Source: JACRBK01 sp964427955 (GTDB lineage Bacteria > Chloroflexota > Anaerolineae > Aggregatilineales > Aggregatilineaceae). From it: 5,634 nt of DNA. The position numbers were made by a program, and so were the translations under genes. Under the pieces are notes generated by a model, which was not told where the DNA came from, made no database searches, and was given only the letters and a program-made list of their open reading frames with translations. The stretch's first letter is position 1, and the number at the start of each line of letters is the position of its first letter. The stretch is from positions 1-5,634 of the forward strand of contig CAYRWY010000394.1 of NCBI GenBank assembly GCA_964427955.1. Reading direction: 5' to 3'. Shown piece after piece: positions 1 through 5,634 of the stretch.

Positions 1-1
1 C

Positions 2-538
2 GCCTCGGTGAGCGGCGACTGTACCGCCCTGGTGGCCGTCACGGTCCTGGGCGAGGTGGTGGTCGAGGTCGAGACCTGGGTGTTCGTACCGCCCCCCGGC
101 GGCAAGCTGGATTACGACGACACCCTGATTCCCGCCTTGCAGGGGGCGCTGGAACGCTATGCGGTGCTGGGGGTGGCGTATGACGAGTACCAGCTGCACA
201 GCGACATGACGCGCCAGTCCCACCTACACCCCGGCATCCCCTTTTACGCCTACGGGCAGGGGCCGGATCGCCTCAAGGGCGACACGGACCTGCTGCGGCG
301 CATCCGCAACGGCAAGCTGCGCCACACCGGCGGCGACGAGCTGCGCCAGCACGTGCGCAACGCCGACGCCAAAGACCAGGCGGGCGGCGAGGCCATCCGC
401 ATCGTCAAGCGGGCCGCGGCCAAGCCCATCGATGCCCTGGTGGCGCTGAGTATGGCCGCCCATTTCGCGACCGCATTGTACGAGCACGTGCAGATCGTGC
501 ACGACGACAGCGTGCGCGTGGAGATTGGAGAATACTGA
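2..538 (+). CDS. Phage terminase large subunit, C-terminal nuclease part (5' partial)
   Basis: The reading frame is already open at the left edge, so the true start and the ATPase domain lie outside the window; the GTG at 8 is only an internal codon. The visible 178 codons look like the RNase H-fold nuclease domain that cuts concatemeric phage DNA during packaging into the prohead. Support: an opening strand SGDCTALVAV, as follows the first catalytic Asp in this family; a central VAYDEYQL segment with an acidic residue (Asp59 counted from the codon at 8); a TGGDELRQHVRNA stretch; and the terminal KPIDALVALSMA motif, whose Asp142 matches the last metal-binding acid of large terminases. The first catalytic Asp is probably just upstream of the window. 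Its stop TGA overlaps the ATG of the next gene by one base. The position before a portal gene agrees. The family assignment is by motif recognition, not by a search. Confidence 0.88.
   Translation, partial: ASVSGDCTALVAVTVLGEVVVEVETWVFVPPPGGKLDYDDTLIPALQGALERYAVLGVAYDEYQLHSDMTRQSHLHPGIPFYAYGQGPDRLKGDTDLLRRIRNGKLRHTGGDELRQHVRNADAKDQAGGEAIRIVKRAAAKPIDALVALSMAAHFATALYEHVQIVHDDSVRVEIGEY
527..530 (+). promoter_or_regulatory. Ribosome-binding site for the 123-residue protein
   Basis: GGAG lies seven bases before the ATG at 538, inside the last codons of the terminase gene. It supports that ATG as the start and, with the one-base stop/start overlap, suggests translational coupling to the terminase. 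Confidence 0.6.
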
Positions 539-909
539 TGACCTACGTCAAGCACCTCCCGGTCACCATCGCCAACGGGGCGTCTGAGAGCGGCGAGTTC
601 TACGCCGACGACGCGCTGAACCTGCTGGTGCACGTGCCGTCCGGGTTCACCGGCAGCGTGGCGGTGCAGATCAAGAGCCTGGCGGGCACGTGGGACTACC
701 TGCGCTACACCGGCCTGGAAGGCAACGGGACGGCGCACGCGGTGGCCGACATCCCCGCGCCGGCGGGTGGGTGGACCAAAAGCGGCTGGTACATGTTCCC
801 CTCGCAGATCTACGCCGGGGCGACGCTGCGCCTCAAGGCTCATGCCAGCGAGGTGGCGCAAGCCCAGACCGGCGCGCAGGCGCTCGAAGTCCTGATGAAG
901 GGCGCGTAA
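538..909 (+). CDS. Beta-rich phage structural protein of unknown function
   Basis: This 123-residue protein is not recognised at family level with certainty. The sequence alternates short hydrophobic strands with Gly/Pro/Ser turns (LNLLVHVPSGF, GSVAVQIKSLAG, WDYLRYTGLEG, ATLRLKAH) and has no signal peptide, membrane helix or Cys. Its plan is: an N-terminal strand, a hydrophobic strand ending in a 'VPSGFTGS' turn, a mid-protein 'tWdyLry' strand, a loop with 'FPSQIYAGATLRLKA', and a closing strand 'ALEVLMKG'. That resembles small beta-sandwich proteins often encoded among phage head genes, which could be virion-associated or decoration-like; this is inference. ATG at 538 is preferred because GGAG stands seven bases upstream and the ATG overlaps the terminase stop. 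The portal ATG follows one base after its stop, so it sits inside the head operon and is likely co-translated. Confidence 0.75.
   Translation: MTYVKHLPVTIANGASESGEFYADDALNLLVHVPSGFTGSVAVQIKSLAGTWDYLRYTGLEGNGTAHAVADIPAPAGGWTKSGWYMFPSQIYAGATLRLKAHASEVAQAQTGAQALEVLMKGA
897..902 (+). promoter_or_regulatory. Ribosome-binding site of the portal gene
   Basis: GAAGGG is found eight bases before the ATG at 911, within the final codons of the 123-residue gene. It is a reasonable partial match to the Shine-Dalgarno consensus and fixes the portal start. Confidence 0.55.
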
Positions 910-910
910 G

Positions 911-2746
911 ATGAGTGACGGCAGCGCAGTGCGCGACCCTATCCCCTCCCAACCCGGTGATCTGCCCGCCGACCAGCTCGCGCGCATGATGGCCATCCTG
1001 AGCGAGTACGATCTGCCCGCCCTGGAGGAGGAGCTGCGCGAATCGCTGGGCAACGCGCGCGCGCTGGCCGAACTGCAGGAAGTGGGCTGGACCCCGCTGG
1101 GCGGTGGCAGCAGCAGTGACCAGGTGGCCAGCCGGATCGACCGCGCCGACGTCAATACCCAGGCGCGCTGGTACTACTTCAAGGACCCCATCGCGCAGCA
1201 GGCCGTCATGCTGCACAACGCCTACACCTTCGGGCGCGGGGTGGGCTACCGGGCGGCGCACGAGGACGTGCAGGCCTGGCTGGACCGCTTCTGGAAGGAC
1301 CAGCGCAACCGGGCCAGCCTGACCCGCGCGCTGCCGCAGTGGCTGCTCAACCGCGAGCGGCAGTTGGACGGCGAGTTGTTCCTGGCCTTTTTCGTGAGCA
1401 CGCTCACCGGGCGCGTGACGGTGCGCACCTTCGACCCCGGCGAAATCACCCAGGTCATCACGGCGCCGGGCGATCCGCTTTTTCCCCTCTACTTCCGCCG
1501 CGAATACCTCCCGCGCGAGTACGACTTCGCCACCGGCCACTACAAAACCGGGGACAAGCGGGTCGAGATTTACCCCGACTTCCGCAACGCGGGCGATGAG
1601 GACGGCCACTATCCCGCCGCGGTGACCTGGCCGACGCCCACCACGCGGGTCTACGTGATGCACGTCTGCACCAACCCGCTGGCGGGGCGCGGACTGTCGC
1701 ACCTGGCGACCGGCTTGCCCTGGATCAAGGCGCACAAGGGCTTCATGGAAGACCGGGCCACGCTGACCCTGGCGCTGGCCACGTTTGCCTTCAAGCAAAA
1801 AGTGAAGGGCAACCGGCAGTCGATGAGCCGGATGCTCCAGCAGTGGGGGCGCTACGAAACGGCGCAGCGCTACAGCCGGGACGACCGGGAGCGCCGCCAG
1901 GGCGGGAACACACTGGTCGAAAACGAGGCCTCCGAGCTGGAGCAGTTGAAGACCGACTCCGGGGCGTCCAACGCCTACCAGGACGCCCGGATGATGCGCC
2001 AGCTCGCGGGCATCGGATCGGGCGGCATCTTCGAGCATTACCTGGGCGATCCGTCCACCGGCAACCTGGCCACCGCGACGGCGATGGAGCTGCCGATGCT
2101 CAAGATGTTCGAGTTCGAGCAGCAGCTCTGGGAGGACCTCTACGGCGACATCTTCTGGTTCGTCACGCTGATGGGGCTGCTGTATTCCGACACCCTGCGC
2201 GGCCTGGCGAACGTCAGCCGGGATCTGGCGGGCGGAACGGGGCTGTGGGAGATCGAGCCGCTGGAAGAGGGCCTGCTCGACGTCGAGGTGCGGCTGCCCG
2301 CCATCGTGCAGCGCGACCTGGCGGGTCAGAGTACGGCCCTGGCATCCATTGCCCAGGCCGAAACGAGCCTCGGCCAGCAGATCGTGCCCGCCGAACAGAT
2401 GGCGACCTACGCCCTGCAGCTGCTCGGCTTCGACGACGTGGGAAAAATCGTCGCACAGATGAAAGCTGACGGCTTCAAGCTGAGCGGCCAGCCGCCTGCC
2501 GCCGCCGGGCAGCAGTTCGGGGCAGCGATGGGGGAAGCGTTCGCCCGTAAGCTCAAGGAGGCTGCTGACAAACCGCCGGAGATCGGCGATCCGCTGCCCA
2601 AGAAGGACGGCGAAAAGGTCAATCCCATCAAAAAATCCGAGGTCGAACAGGCCTTCGACGACTTCGCGGCGCTGCCGGAACTGGGCGCGCTGCTGAAGAA
2701 GCTCGAACTGACCCTCGAAGACGTGGACGAGGTGCGCCATGCCTGA
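911..2746 (+). CDS. Phage portal protein
   Basis: The 611-residue product is within the usual size range for portals, the dodecameric ring at one capsid vertex through which DNA enters and leaves and to which terminase and tail attach. Seen in the sequence: an acidic, probably variable N-terminus (about 1-75); a segment around 80-115 with NTQARWYYFKDP and LHNAYTFGRGVGY, of the kind that opens the portal core; FDPGEITQVITAPGD and a following basic, aromatic beta region (about 175-230); VYVMHVCTNPLAGRGLSHL (about 247-265), the 'hi..n...gRG.s.l' portal signature; a long helix with KAHKGFMEDRATLTLAL; and GNLATATAMELPMLK from residue 384, followed by an amphipathic helix, typical of this portal group. 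The C-terminus (about 535-611) is charged and helical. GAAGGG at 897-902, eight bases upstream, supports the ATG at 911. The gene follows terminase and overlaps the minor head gene by eight bases, a standard arrangement. Confidence 0.87.
   Translation: MSDGSAVRDPIPSQPGDLPADQLARMMAILSEYDLPALEEELRESLGNARALAELQEVGWTPLGGGSSSDQVASRIDRADVNTQARWYYFKDPIAQQAVMLHNAYTFGRGVGYRAAHEDVQAWLDRFWKDQRNRASLTRALPQWLLNRERQLDGELFLAFFVSTLTGRVTVRTFDPGEITQVITAPGDPLFPLYFRREYLPREYDFATGHYKTGDKRVEIYPDFRNAGDEDGHYPAAVTWPTPTTRVYVMHVCTNPLAGRGLSHLATGLPWIKAHKGFMEDRATLTLALATFAFKQKVKGNRQSMSRMLQQWGRYETAQRYSRDDRERRQGGNTLVENEASELEQLKTDSGASNAYQDARMMRQLAGIGSGGIFEHYLGDPSTGNLATATAMELPMLKMFEFEQQLWEDLYGDIFWFVTLMGLLYSDTLRGLANVSRDLAGGTGLWEIEPLEEGLLDVEVRLPAIVQRDLAGQSTALASIAQAETSLGQQIVPAEQMATYALQLLGFDDVGKIVAQMKADGFKLSGQPPAAAGQQFGAAMGEAFARKLKEAADKPPEIGDPLPKKDGEKVNPIKKSEVEQAFDDFAALPELGALLKKLELTLEDVDEVRHA
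2729..2732 (+). promoter_or_regulatory. Ribosome-binding site of the minor head gene
   Basis: GAGG (in the context GACGAGG) lies six bases before the ATG at 2739, inside the last codons of the portal gene. It supports translation starting in the eight-base overlap with the portal gene. Confidence 0.55.
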
Positions 2747-3467
2747 CCCGCTGCGCGACCTGACCGACATCCGGCGTTACAGCAACGCCCTGCGCCGGAT
2801 GAGCGAGCAGCGGATGGAGGACATCACCCGCCAGCTCGTGGACGGCCAGATCGACCTGGCGACGTGGCAGGCGAGTATGAAGGCGGAGCTGCGGCGGGCC
2901 AACCTGGAGCAGTTCGTGGTGGGCAAAGGCGGCGACCGGGACCTCATCGACCGGCGGGACTATCTCGACCTCGGCCCGGAACTGAAGCGGCAGTACCGCT
3001 ACCTGAGCCGCTTCGCCGCGCAGCTCGCCCGCAAAGCCGAGGCCGGCGACAGCCTGGAGTTCGCCGTCGCGCGCGCGAAGTTGTACGCCAAATCGACCCA
3101 GGCCTCGATGTGGCGCTCGGCAGTGCCGGTGCGGCTGCCGCAGGTGCCGCGCGATGGCAAGACGGCCTGCCGCACCAACTGCAAGTGCCGGATCGACATC
3201 CAGTACGAGCGCGACGTGGACGTCGGCAACGTGATCGCCGTGCTGGTGTACTGGAAGCTGCGCCCGGCAGAACACTGCAGCGACTGCCTGGACCTGTCGC
3301 GGACGTGGAACCCCAAGCGGTTCAAGCTGAGCGAGGTGCAGGAAGCGGCCCCGCTGGAGCAGGCCGTCGGGCTGCTGCTGCTGGACGATCCCACGCTGTG
3401 GGATGAACGACACGTCCTTTGTGAAATGTGGGAGATCGAGGAGACCACGGTATGGACCCTATCCTGA
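2739..3467 (+). CDS. Phage minor head / head-morphogenesis protein
   Basis: The 242-residue protein follows the portal gene, the usual place for SPP1 gp7 / Mu gpF-type minor head proteins, which attach to the portal and enter the procapsid in few copies. The N-terminal 120 residues are helical and charged (ITRQLVDGQIDLATWQASMK, YRYLSRFAAQLARKAEAGD), typical of this class. Then comes a cysteine cluster: PRDGKTACRTNCKC (Cys144, Cys148, Cys150) and, after a beta segment ending YWKLRPAEHC, a second half HCSDCLDLSRTWNP (His179, Cys180, Cys183). The 'DG.T.C..NC.C' and 'HC..C..L' elements are both hallmarks of phage head-morphogenesis proteins and may bind a metal. Here the C.C element comes first, the reverse of the order I expect for the classical Mu gpF-like C-terminus. 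The ATG at 2739 is supported by GAGG six bases upstream. The gene overlaps portal by 8 bases and the protease gene by 16. Family call likely; the exact subfamily is uncertain. Confidence 0.75.
   Translation: MPDPLRDLTDIRRYSNALRRMSEQRMEDITRQLVDGQIDLATWQASMKAELRRANLEQFVVGKGGDRDLIDRRDYLDLGPELKRQYRYLSRFAAQLARKAEAGDSLEFAVARAKLYAKSTQASMWRSAVPVRLPQVPRDGKTACRTNCKCRIDIQYERDVDVGNVIAVLVYWKLRPAEHCSDCLDLSRTWNPKRFKLSEVQEAAPLEQAVGLLLLDDPTLWDERHVLCEMWEIEETTVWTLS
3438..3443 (+). promoter_or_regulatory. Ribosome-binding site that decides the protease start
   Basis: GAGGAG lies eight bases before the ATG at 3452. The alternative upstream GTG at 3428 in the same frame has no purine-rich sequence at a suitable distance, so ATG 3452 is preferred. 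The site lies inside the end of the minor head gene. Confidence 0.7.
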
Positions 3468-4900
3468 GCATGGTACGACGCGTGCGTGAGGCGCACGGGA
3501 CGCAGGCCGACCTGGTCCGCCAGATCGCCGAAGCCGGGGGCAGCCTGGACGATTTCATCGGGCGCATCCGCCGGGCGTACTACGACGCCTTCAATAAAGA
3601 CCTGCCCTACGAGCGGCAGGGCTGGGTCGTCGACGTCTTCCCGGATCACGTCATCGTGAGCCAGAAAGACAAGTTCTTTCTCGTCAACTTCGCCGTCGAC
3701 GGCGACGCCATCACCTTCGACGACCCGCTGACCTGGCCGCGGGTGACGCTGAAGTACGTGCCCGCCGAACCGGCCACACCCGCCGAGCCGGACGGCACCT
3801 TCGCTTCGACCGATGGCACCGACGCGCCGCCCGCCGACGCCGTCCAGGAGGCGCTGCGCCTCGACCTGCGCCTGCCTCTCCAGGAGGCCACGAAGAAGGC
3901 CGACGGCGTGTACGATGCCGTGATCGTCGTCGAAGGCAAAAGCGCCAATGCCAACTGGTATACCCAGGCGGCGCTGAAATCGGGCGTGGACGTTTTCGAA
4001 GGCGTGCCGCTGGTGGCCGACCACGAGAGCGAGGCTCACCCCGAAGGGTCGATTCACAACGTCATCGGGCGGGTGTCCAAGCCCTACCTGGGCCAAACCA
4101 AAGAGGGGCTGAATGCCCTGCGCGGCGAGGTCTTCATCAGCGCCGCCGAGCCGACCATCCGCACCAAGGTCGAAGAGGGGCTGCTGGGCGGCCTGTCGCT
4201 GCGGGCCTGGGGGGCGGGGAAGCGCGACAAAACGCAGGGCTTCGTGGTCGAGAGTTTCCAGAAGCACCCCTACACGAACGTCGCGATGGTGACCGTGCCC
4301 GCGGCGGGCGGCGGCATCGAAACGCTCCAGGAGTCGGATCGCACGGCGCTGCAGAAGGCCATCTTGCAAGGTGTTACCCCGGAGGACCTGGCGCGCGAGC
4401 GCCCGGACCTGGTCAGCGCCCTGCGGGAGGGCGAATCGTCGGAAGAACTCAAGTTGTTGAAGGAGGCCCACGTGGCAGAAGCACACTCGTTGGAAGAAGC
4501 CCTGGCGCAGAACAGCCACCTGCTGGAAGAAAACGCGCGGCTGTTCAAGGATCTGCGCACCGGCCAGGCGGGGCGCCTGCTGGACGGCGTATTGGCCGAG
4601 GCCAAACTGCCGGAGGCGGCGGCGGCCCAGGTGCGCGACCGGGCGAAGTCGCTGGTCGAGACCTTCGCGACCCACGGCAGCACCCAGACCGAAGAGCAGC
4701 TCAAGGCGGCGCTCCAGGGTCTGGCCGAGGCGGAAAAGGCCTACCTGGCCAAGCTGCTGCCGCACGGCGTGGTGAGCGGCGTCACGGTGCCGGGGGACGG
4801 CCAGCCGGTCGATCCCGCCGCGGCGCAGAAAAAGCTCGAAGAGGCGTTCACCGGCCTGGTGCCCGTCGAGGGATTGAAGGTCGCCGTCACGGGCCGGTAG
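3452..4900 (+). CDS. Prohead maturation protease with C-terminal scaffold region
   Basis: The 482-residue product probably cleaves the scaffold and the capsid N-terminus during head maturation. Three parts can be seen. Residues about 1-105: a helix (RQIAEAGGSLDDFIGRIRRA) and a small beta domain (WVVDVFPDHVIVSQKDKFFLVNF), then a Pro/Ala/Asp/Thr-rich linker (105-130). Residues about 135-295: a protease domain of the herpesvirus-assemblin/HK97-type fold, with YDAVIVVEGKSANANWYTQA, then GVPLVADHESE containing the likely catalytic His191, NVIGRVSKPYL, and EEGLLGGLSLRAWG containing the likely nucleophile Ser249. The third catalytic residue is not assigned. Residues about 330-435: an acidic, heptad-like helix (LLKEAHVAEAHSLEEALAQN), then a Gly/Pro linker and a final helix (455-482), typical of capsid scaffolds. 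ATG 3452 is chosen over GTG 3428 because of GAGGAG upstream. The gene overlaps the minor head gene by 16 bases. Confidence 0.83.
   Translation: MDPILSMVRRVREAHGTQADLVRQIAEAGGSLDDFIGRIRRAYYDAFNKDLPYERQGWVVDVFPDHVIVSQKDKFFLVNFAVDGDAITFDDPLTWPRVTLKYVPAEPATPAEPDGTFASTDGTDAPPADAVQEALRLDLRLPLQEATKKADGVYDAVIVVEGKSANANWYTQAALKSGVDVFEGVPLVADHESEAHPEGSIHNVIGRVSKPYLGQTKEGLNALRGEVFISAAEPTIRTKVEEGLLGGLSLRAWGAGKRDKTQGFVVESFQKHPYTNVAMVTVPAAGGGIETLQESDRTALQKAILQGVTPEDLARERPDLVSALREGESSEELKLLKEAHVAEAHSLEEALAQNSHLLEENARLFKDLRTGQAGRLLDGVLAEAKLPEAAAAQVRDRAKSLVETFATHGSTQTEEQLKAALQGLAEAEKAYLAKLLPHGVVSGVTVPGDGQPVDPAAAQKKLEEAFTGLVPVEGLKVAVTGR
4460..4466 (+). promoter_or_regulatory. Internal consensus Shine-Dalgarno inside the protease gene
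   Basis: AAGGAGG, a seven-base perfect complement of the usual 16S rRNA 3' end, stands five bases before an in-frame GTG at 4472. It is the strongest Shine-Dalgarno sequence noticed in the window, stronger than those of the annotated full genes. As codons it only spells Lys-Glu-Ala, so chance is possible. Confidence 0.6.
4472..4900 (+). CDS. Possible nested scaffold protein (internal start in the protease gene)
   Basis: A GTG at 4472 in the same frame as the protease (codon 341 of the long product) would give a 142-residue protein identical to the C-terminal third of the protease. It is preceded by AAGGAGG at an ideal five-base spacing. The product starts exactly where the acidic helical region begins (VAEAHSLEEALAQNSHLLEE), continues through helices to about residue 95, then a Gly/Pro/Val linker and a terminal helix (AAAQKKLEEAF). 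Composition (Ala, Glu, Leu, Lys, no Cys) fits an internal scaffold, many copies of which guide capsid assembly and are later degraded. Lambda makes Nu3 from an internal start in C in the same way. The alternative is that only the full-length fusion is made and the site is incidental. Sequence supports the signal; use of the start is inference. Confidence 0.5.
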   Translation: MAEAHSLEEALAQNSHLLEENARLFKDLRTGQAGRLLDGVLAEAKLPEAAAAQVRDRAKSLVETFATHGSTQTEEQLKAALQGLAEAEKAYLAKLLPHGVVSGVTVPGDGQPVDPAAAQKKLEEAFTGLVPVEGLKVAVTGR

Positions 4901-4926
4901 TCGTTGAAGAGGCGCCTGGCGCCGGT

Positions 4927-4950
4927 AGACACGAGGTAAAAACAGCATGG
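4927..4950 (+). repeat. Translation-leader repeat, copy 1 (before decoration gene)
   Basis: This 24-base stretch ends in the ATGG of the decoration gene and matches the stretch before the capsid gene (5319-5342) at 20 of 24 positions, without gaps. The first ten bases, AGACACGAGG, are identical. The repeat includes the Shine-Dalgarno GAGG at 4933-4936, ten bases before the ATG, and an A-rich spacer. Confidence 0.7.
4933..4936 (+). promoter_or_regulatory. Ribosome-binding site of the decoration gene
   Basis: GAGG lies ten bases before the ATG at 4947, in the 46-base spacer after the protease stop (4898-4900). The spacing is at the long end, but the capsid gene has the same motif at the same distance. 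Upstream in this spacer GGCGCC occurs twice (4911-4916 and 4918-4923) and could form a short hairpin; its role is unknown. Confidence 0.55.
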
Positions 4951-5303
4951 CAAAGAACATCAGCAAAGAGGGCGCGGGCTTCGTCCAGCTCTATCTGGCC
5001 GTCGCCAGCGGCGTCGTCTCCGGCGACGTCGTGAAGATCGGCGTGTCCCTGGTGGGCGTCGCCATCACCGACCGCGACTCCGCGGGGTACGCCACGGTGC
5101 GCATCCCCTGCCCGTACACGTTCACCACGACCGTGACCGGCGCCGACGGCAGCGGCAACTCCGCCGTCGCTATCGGCGACAAACTGTACAAGGACGGCAC
5201 CGAAGTCAACAAGGACGTCACCAACGGCGTGCTGTGCGGCATCGCCCTGGGCACGGTCAGCAGCGGCGGCAGCGGCAGCATCGAGGTGGCGGCGCTGCTG
5301 TAA
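4947..5303 (+). CDS. DUF2190-like capsid decoration (cement) protein
   Basis: The 118-residue product has the small all-beta pattern of DUF2190-like and related capsid cement proteins, which bind the outside of expanded heads and stabilise them. Visible elements: an N-terminal GAGFVQLYLAVASGVVSGDVVKIG (two strands joined by a 'G..V.GdvV.ig' turn), LVGVAITDRDSAGYATVRI ('GVA..d...G...v', the clearest family-like motif), a central VAIGDKLYKDG, and a final GIALGTVSSGGSGSIEVAALL. There is no signal peptide or membrane segment. A short Gly/Ser run (SSGGSGS) precedes the last strand. It sits between the protease/scaffold and capsid genes, the usual place for a decoration protein such as lambda gpD. 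The start at 4947 is supported by GAGG ten bases upstream in a leader shared with the capsid gene. The family call rests on pattern recognition; exact family membership is uncertain. Confidence 0.75.
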   Translation: MAKNISKEGAGFVQLYLAVASGVVSGDVVKIGVSLVGVAITDRDSAGYATVRIPCPYTFTTTVTGADGSGNSAVAIGDKLYKDGTEVNKDVTNGVLCGIALGTVSSGGSGSIEVAALL

Positions 5304-5318
5304 GCGTCGTCTAGCGAA

Positions 5319-5342
5319 AGACACGAGGCAAGCACAACATGG
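5319..5342 (+). repeat. Translation-leader repeat, copy 2 (before capsid gene)
   Basis: This is the second copy of the 24-base leader described at 4927-4950; the four differences all fall between the Shine-Dalgarno sequence and the ATG. It occupies most of the 35-base spacer between the decoration stop and the capsid start. Confidence 0.7.
5325..5328 (+). promoter_or_regulatory. Ribosome-binding site of the major capsid gene
   Basis: GAGG lies ten bases before the ATG at 5339, with the same geometry as for the decoration gene. It supports ATG 5339 rather than the in-frame ATG at 5348 as the start. Confidence 0.55.
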
Positions 5343-5634
5343 AACTGATGCAGCTCATCGAAACGATCCGCGCCGAAGAGGCCAGTATCCAGCGCCTGTT
5401 CGGCAGCGACAGCGGGGAACACTCCGTCCGCTCGCTGCGGCGGAACGACCCGCAGTATCTCGCCCGCCTGGCCGAAGCCGCCCGGTTTTTCAAGGACGTG
5501 TGCGACGGCCAGCGTCCGACCCGCCAGCTCCGGGAAGCGCTGTCGACCAGCGACTTCCCGACCCTGTTCGGCGACACGCTGGACCGGATGCTGCTGGGCA
5601 ACTACCAGGCCTATCCGGCCAGCTACCGCCGCTT
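5339..5634 (+). CDS. Phage major capsid protein, N-terminal part (3' partial)
   Basis: An open frame begins at ATG 5339 and runs off the right edge without a stop (98 codons plus two bases). The first 65 residues are helical and charged (MELMQLIETIRAEEASIQRL, YLARLAEAARFFKDV), as in the N-terminal arm or pro-region that prohead proteases remove from HK97-fold capsid proteins. Residues 71-98 contain SDFPTLFGDTLDRMLLGN followed by YQAYPASYRR. The pattern 'tsdFP.LFG..LDR.LL..Y..yP..y' is characteristic of a group of phage major capsid proteins in which it opens the mature coat domain. Location just after protease/scaffold and decoration genes fits. The start is supported by GAGG ten bases upstream within the repeated leader. 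The cleavage site cannot be located from the sequence, and the rest of the HK97 fold is outside the window. Confidence 0.82.
   Translation, partial: MELMQLIETIRAEEASIQRLFGSDSGEHSVRSLRRNDPQYLARLAEAARFFKDVCDGQRPTRQLREALSTSDFPTLFGDTLDRMLLGNYQAYPASYRR

Noticed and set aside
1843..2469. A 208-codon + strand frame within the portal gene
   Set aside because: It is Arg/Ala/Gly-rich out-of-frame translation of the portal gene, without a credible ribosome-binding site or motif.
833..2770. A 645-codon open frame on the - strand opposite the portal gene
   Set aside because: It is a GC-rich mirror frame. Its product is low-complexity (Arg, His, Gly, Val, Leu-rich) with no recognisable domain, while the + strand frame has clear portal motifs and ribosome-binding sites.
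3428..3451. GTG at 3428 as the protease start
   Set aside because: No Shine-Dalgarno stands upstream of it, and it would lengthen the overlap with the minor head gene; ATG 3452 has GAGGAG at eight bases.
4911..4923. GGCGCC twice with one base between, as a terminator
   Set aside because: The realistic stem is only about four base pairs with a five-base loop and no T-run follows; it also lies just upstream of a ribosome-binding site in an operon.
4904..4931. Possible promoter before the decoration gene (TTGAAG, 16 bases, TAGACA)
   Set aside because: The -10 element matches the sigma-70 consensus at only three of six positions, and in a short spacer this is expected by chance.
2999..4966. A 655-codon open frame on the - strand opposite the minor head and protease genes
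   Set aside because: It spans the boundaries of two well-supported + strand genes and its composition is that of an antisense shadow caused by strong third-position GC bias; no domain is seen.
1..5634. RNA genes, CRISPR array, insertion sequence, toxin-antitoxin or defence genes
   Set aside because: Reading both strands, no tRNA-like cloverleaf, regularly spaced repeats, transposase motifs or terminal inverted repeats were seen, and coding density leaves almost no room for additional genes.

Overview
The window is a fragment of a tailed double-stranded DNA phage genome, or of a prophage. It holds the DNA-packaging and head-assembly module, with every recognisable gene on the + strand. Base composition is strongly G+C-rich with third codon positions dominated by G and C, so a high-GC bacterial host is likely. 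Nothing in the window identifies the host genus. No integrase, repressor or attachment site is present, so phage and prophage cannot be told apart.

Layout, left to right: (1) the C-terminal part of the large terminase (nuclease domain), entering from the left edge; (2) a 123-residue beta-rich protein of unknown role; (3) a 611-residue portal protein; (4) a 242-residue minor head / head-morphogenesis protein with a cysteine-histidine cluster; (5) a 482-residue prohead protease with a scaffold-like coiled-coil C-terminus; (6) a 118-residue DUF2190-like capsid decoration protein; (7) the first 98 codons of the major capsid protein, running off the right edge. This is the classical order terminase - portal - minor head protein - protease/scaffold - decoration - capsid.

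Genes 1 to 5 are packed without gaps: 1-, 8- and 16-base overlaps and one 1-base gap. This suggests one transcript with translational coupling. Real intergenic spacers appear only before the decoration gene (46 bases) and the capsid gene (35 bases). These two spacers end in nearly the same 24-base sequence around the ribosome-binding site and start codon, which fits separate, strong translation of two high-copy proteins.

The most interesting detail is inside the protease gene. A seven-base consensus Shine-Dalgarno sequence (4460-4466) lies five bases before an in-frame GTG (4472). It sits exactly at the beginning of the predicted scaffold region and could give a free 142-residue scaffold protein, the arrangement known for lambda C/Nu3. 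Otherwise the region is an ordinary, though divergent, phage structural module. I see no defence system, RNA gene, CRISPR array or mobile element, and no convincing promoter or terminator.
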